NCBI GenBank assembly: GCA_022605405.1
Contig: JABYQQ010000008.1
Coordinates: 1,984,001-2,048,000 of the forward strand
Source of the DNA: Earliella scabrosa
Lineage: Eukaryota > Basidiomycota > Agaricomycetes > Polyporales > Polyporaceae
Direction of reading: 5' to 3'
DNA: 64,000 nucleotides
The notes below the pieces were generated by a model. The model ran no database searches. It saw nothing but the letters and a program-made list of their open reading frames with translations, and was not told the origin of the DNA. The position numbers were made by a program, and so were the translations under genes. The number at the start of each line of letters is the position of its first letter. Within the stretch, counting starts at the first letter, position 1. Of this stretch, positions 60,665 to 64,000 are shown in pieces.

Positions 60665-60995
60665 GCTCGTACGTAGTACGTTGGACAAGTGGAAGGGCGT
60701 AACTAAGGGATAGCGATCGGCGCTCAGCGCCAGACTGTCCTTATATATCTTCCCGCCCTTCGCGTTACCCAAAATGGGCATGCCGCCCTGTCTATGTGAC
60801 TCATGCTGTTGAAACTTGAAGCACGCTTGGAAGAGATCATATCGAGCATCGCCTCGTATCCGCTCGCAGTCGAGGGGTACAACCTGGACATAATTTTGGG
60901 ATTTCGCAAGACATGAGCGACGACATCGTATTACGCTAGAATTCGTCAGGCCACCGTGGGCCCAGCCCGAGTCATATGTACGGTTGGGTAGCCAG
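60665..60995. other. Short intergenic region
   Basis: Between two tandem dioxygenase genes; presumably the promoter of the left one. No coding signal. Confidence 0.5.
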
Positions 60996-62606
60996 TTACT
61001 CTTCGCTGTCAGAGTCATCCACGTCCGAGTCCATACCCCGCCGATTCTTGTCCACAGACGGCTGGGAATTCCACATCTGCATATCATTGCCATCCACCTT
61101 CTCCCGCTGACCATGTGGCCCGATCGGGACGATGAGGCACACATACGCATAGTGATGGCTGACCCAGCTCTCGTTCCCGCACACGAGCACGGCGGACTTG
61201 AGCTTGTTCCAGCGCGTCATCTTCGTCACCATGTGCACCGTGACCGCGTCCCAGCCCGACCGCGCCGAGGCGTGCCATGAATATTTCTGCCCGTACTCCT
61301 CCTCCGTGGCCTCGGTGGCGTACTTCATGCGCCAATACCCCCTCTGTCCGTCGTCTGCGTCCTGAGCGGTGTTACGCTCGAGCTTCTGGTAGTACATGCG
61401 CACGCCGCCATACTCGTCGCACATCGCGTTGAACGCATTGCCGTCAATGTCGTGGCGGAACTCCATGGGCATGTTCATCAGGACGTAGACACGTCCAAAG
61501 TCTGCTTGCTCCTCGTACGCGAGACGAAGGAGGGGACGGAGCCCGAGCGACGTGCATGCGCGGAAGAGGGCCGCATCGCTCCCTTTGAGGAAGCTTTGAA
61601 GCTTTACAAGCGGGTTGGGGTCGTGTTCGCTCCAGGTCCTGGGAAGAGGGTACTGGTGACGCAGGCCGAACCCAAGCGTCCCGCCTGTGGGCAGGAACGT
61701 GGGCTCGCCCAGGAGATCTGCGAGCGCGGCGGAGACAGAAGAGATGTTCGCGCCAAGAGGCCGATCAACAGCGAGGCTCCTCGGGTCTGGGTGGTCGAAG
61801 TCCGCAGGAGGAAAGTAGAGGTTGTACGTGATGGTGACGCGATGGCCAGAGGTCACGGGGGTCACTTCGTGGTCGACGTCGCTGAAGAAGGCGACGAACG
61901 CGATGCTGGAGGACTTCTTCTCCGGAGCCGACAGCATAGCGCCCGAGTCAAATGTCCATTCTTGGCCTTCGTGGCGGAGGACGAGCGCGCCCCCCTCGTG
62001 AGGAGTGGGGAAGACGACCACGAGGGAGCCGAACATGGTCTCCCCGCGCGGCGTGTCCTTGTGCGACTTGAAGAACGCGTCTTTCCCTGAACACTTGACT
62101 CGTGAGCGGGATACACTCCACATTCGCAGGATGGATACACGCACCGTAGACGTTGAGCTTGTATAGTTCGGCTCGAATGGCACTCACACTGTCGGTCCCT
62201 CGGAAGAGACCTCCGTTCACGGCGTTGAGCAGTCCAGACTCGATCGGGTCCAAGCCAATCAGGAACTCGTCGCTGTTCATCTTCCCGGCCTTGCGATATG
62301 ACTCGTCCAGGACGTCCTGGTCGTTCCTGCCGAACGTTGCTGGCTGGCACGCCTTCTCGAGTTCGTCCAACTGCTTGGACGATGCGTTCGATAAGTCGAC
62401 ACGTTTCCTAAGATCACATCAACAAGGTATCAGGAAGAGCCAGAGGGTCCTGAATTGGACTCACGCAGAAGGTTCCTTGCCATAGTATAGAAGGAAGCTG
62501 CGACTGTCGGGCACTAGCGTGCCGCTGCAGTACGGCACGCTCTCAAGGAGCTTGTCCTAAGGATTTCGATGGAAGGGAGTGCCTTGAAGTCGTCAGACGA
62601 TGCCAT
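60996..62606 (-). CDS. 2-oxoglutarate/Fe(II) dioxygenase, apparent 5' frameshift
   Basis: Same three-exon layout as its neighbours. Core motifs are complete: FFKSHKDTPRG (His, Asp), FFSDVDHEV (distal His) and TSGHRVTITYNLYF (Arg). The C-terminus is extended and acidic (DSDVDDSDSEE). In exon 1 the ATG at 62606 opens MASSDDFKALPSIEIL. Family-like sequence then resumes in a different frame (DKLLESVPYCSGTLV…FLLYYGKEPSA), so one base seems to be missing near 62557-62562. This is either a genuine inactivating frameshift or a sequencing/assembly slip. Everything downstream is intact, which favours the latter or a very recent change. Confidence 0.75.
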
Positions 62607-63149
62607 CAGTGGTGGTAGTCAGAATCAGAGCGAGGGGGAGTGAGGGAGACGGATTAAGAGGAGAAGTCGTCCGTGGCTCCCGACGAGTCGGACACGTCGA
62701 CCAGAACAAGCCACTGCGGGATCATGCCGATTTAGACTGCAGAAAAGAGTCAGTCCTAAGGAAAACGCCGTGTCCAAAACGGACGAAGCTGTAAGCGATC
62801 AACATATGCGTGGGGGCGTAACCGAGATGACTGAAGTGAGGAGCGCCTCGGTTGGCCAAATTCAGACCGTGCGCAGCATGCTCGTTGTGTCTGTGGGTCC
62901 GTATTTGGAACCACGAGGCAGATTCGCTCTCACCCCGAGTCATCTCGTCCGAGAATGGATAACTCGCTAGAGTACGTCACATCGCTTCGCCCCCTTGGAA
63001 GATAGACGAACGGACAAGCTGGATCGCGGCGTGTTTCAAATGAGGCGGCCGCCACCGTGACCTACGTAAGAAGAAGGTGCTCTTCGGATGAATGAGGAGG
63101 AGTAGCACCAGATGTTCAAGCTCATTCGATCCTCCACCACGACCACATC
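62607..63149. other. Divergent promoter region
   Basis: Between the minus-strand and plus-strand dioxygenase paralogues, so it should serve both. No coding frame supported. Confidence 0.5.
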
Positions 63150-64000
63150 ATGGCCTCTGTCGAGTACCCATTGCTGGACGATCTCCGTGCGACGCTCGCA
63201 GAGAAAGCACCGTTTTGCAGCGGGACCCTCGAAATCCCAGTCCGAGACTTCGACCTCTGGTACGGGAAGAAGAAGGCACAGTGCGCATTTGTCCTGGCAT
63301 CGCGAGCCTGTACAGCGACAGTCTCGCACGAGATTAACAACCCGTTCTGCCACTCACAGATACGTCAATCTGTGCTCTACGTCCCAAGAGAGCGGGGATG
63401 CGCTCAGAGCGCTCGAGGATGCGTGCCAGCCGGCCTCGTTTGGGAGGAACGACGAGACGGTGTTTGACGAGACGTACCGGAAGGCGGGCAAGATGGACGC
63501 AGACGATTTCCTGCTCAGGTTCGATGTCGAAAAGAGCGGCCTCCTCCACGCCGTTCATACGGGGCTCCTGTGCGGCGACCAAGAGCGCAAGGACATCAAT
63601 GCGGAGCTCTACAAGCTGAACGTATACGGTACGCATGCGCACCTTGATATCGACTGTCCGACCCGCTGATGCGACGTCGTAGGCGAGGGTGCGTTCTTCA
63701 AGCCGCACCTGGACACCCCGCGCAGCAGGTCGATGCTGGGATCCCTCGTCATCGTCTTCCCCACCCCCCACGAAGGCGGCGAGCTCATCCTGCGCCACCA
63801 GGGCGAGGAGTGGACGTTCGACTCCGCCAAGCTCCTCCATCACGACTCGGATCCAGCCAACCGCCTGGCGTACGTCGCGTTCTTCAGCGACGTCGCGCAC
63901 GAGGTGCTCCCCGTCCTCTCCGGAAGGCGCATCACGGTGACGTACAACCTGTACTGGGGAAAGCCGGACCCGGAGGTGCGCCCTTCCGGCATGAGGATGC
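63150..64000 (+). CDS. 2-oxoglutarate/Fe(II) dioxygenase, cut by right edge
   Basis: Exons 63150-63280, 63360-63628 and from 63683 to the window end, with GTGCGC and GTACGC donors. It starts MASVEYPLLDDLRATLAEKA, followed by the shared module (LEDACQPASFGRNDETVF, ETYRKAGKMDADDFLLRF, LYKLNVYG) and the catalytic core with FFKPHLDTPRS (His, Asp), FFSDVAHEV (distal His) and LSGRRITVTYNLYWG. The iron triad is intact. It is the only member of the group on the plus strand. About half the protein is missing beyond the edge. Confidence 0.85.

Overview
The window looks like nuclear DNA of a filamentous basidiomycete, most likely an Agaricomycete. Genes carry many short (about 50-75 bp) GT-AG introns and GC-rich third codon positions. 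Several families are ones typically expanded in mushroom-forming fungi: F-box/LRR proteins, 2-oxoglutarate/Fe(II) dioxygenases, a MYND protein, a BTB protein, a cytochrome P450 and F-box proteins with a nucleotidyltransferase-like domain. The transposons (chromodomain Ty3/gypsy, Helitron, long palindromic elements, a TA-flanked MITE) fit the same picture. Exon boundaries were read by eye from splice consensus and reading frame. No searches were run.

Layout. 1-7.6 kb: the edge of an unknown gene, then a minus-strand transcription factor gene that appears to encode both a Zn(II)2Cys6 cluster and a GATA finger; it is split by a 2812-bp palindromic transposon that itself holds a 266-bp MITE. 8.3-13.2 kb: an F-box/nucleotidyltransferase-like gene, a CLK/LAMMER-type kinase and a MYND-finger gene. 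14.5-16.8 kb: decayed copies of tryptophanyl-tRNA synthetase and TATA-binding protein side by side, then an unknown gene. 17.6-21.4 kb: a second nucleotidyltransferase-like gene, split by the second palindromic transposon. 21.8-23.0 kb: a ribonucleotide reductase small subunit. 23.3-28.7 kb: a chromovirus LTR retrotransposon with LTRs that look identical but no visible protease. 28.8-36.0 kb: a Helitron whose coding region is interrupted by about 0.83 kb of AT-rich sequence.

36.7-39.5 kb: an unknown gene and a third nucleotidyltransferase-like gene. 39.7-48.1 kb: an SR-protein kinase gene between two inverted F-box/LRR paralogues, one of them a pseudogene. 48.6-52.6 kb: two related single-pass membrane proteins and a BTB/POZ protein. 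53.8-64 kb: a cytochrome P450 followed by four 2-oxoglutarate/Fe(II) dioxygenase paralogues, one with a degenerate iron site and one running off the right edge.

The most distinctive signal is the pair of 2812-bp palindromic elements. Each lies in a coding exon, has a clean 7-bp target duplication, and removing the element plus one duplication brings the host frame back into register. The outer 1.09 kb of the two arms is the same by eye, while the inner arms differ by roughly a fifth. The two insertions look recent, and each creates a transcribable hairpin over 2.5 kb long.
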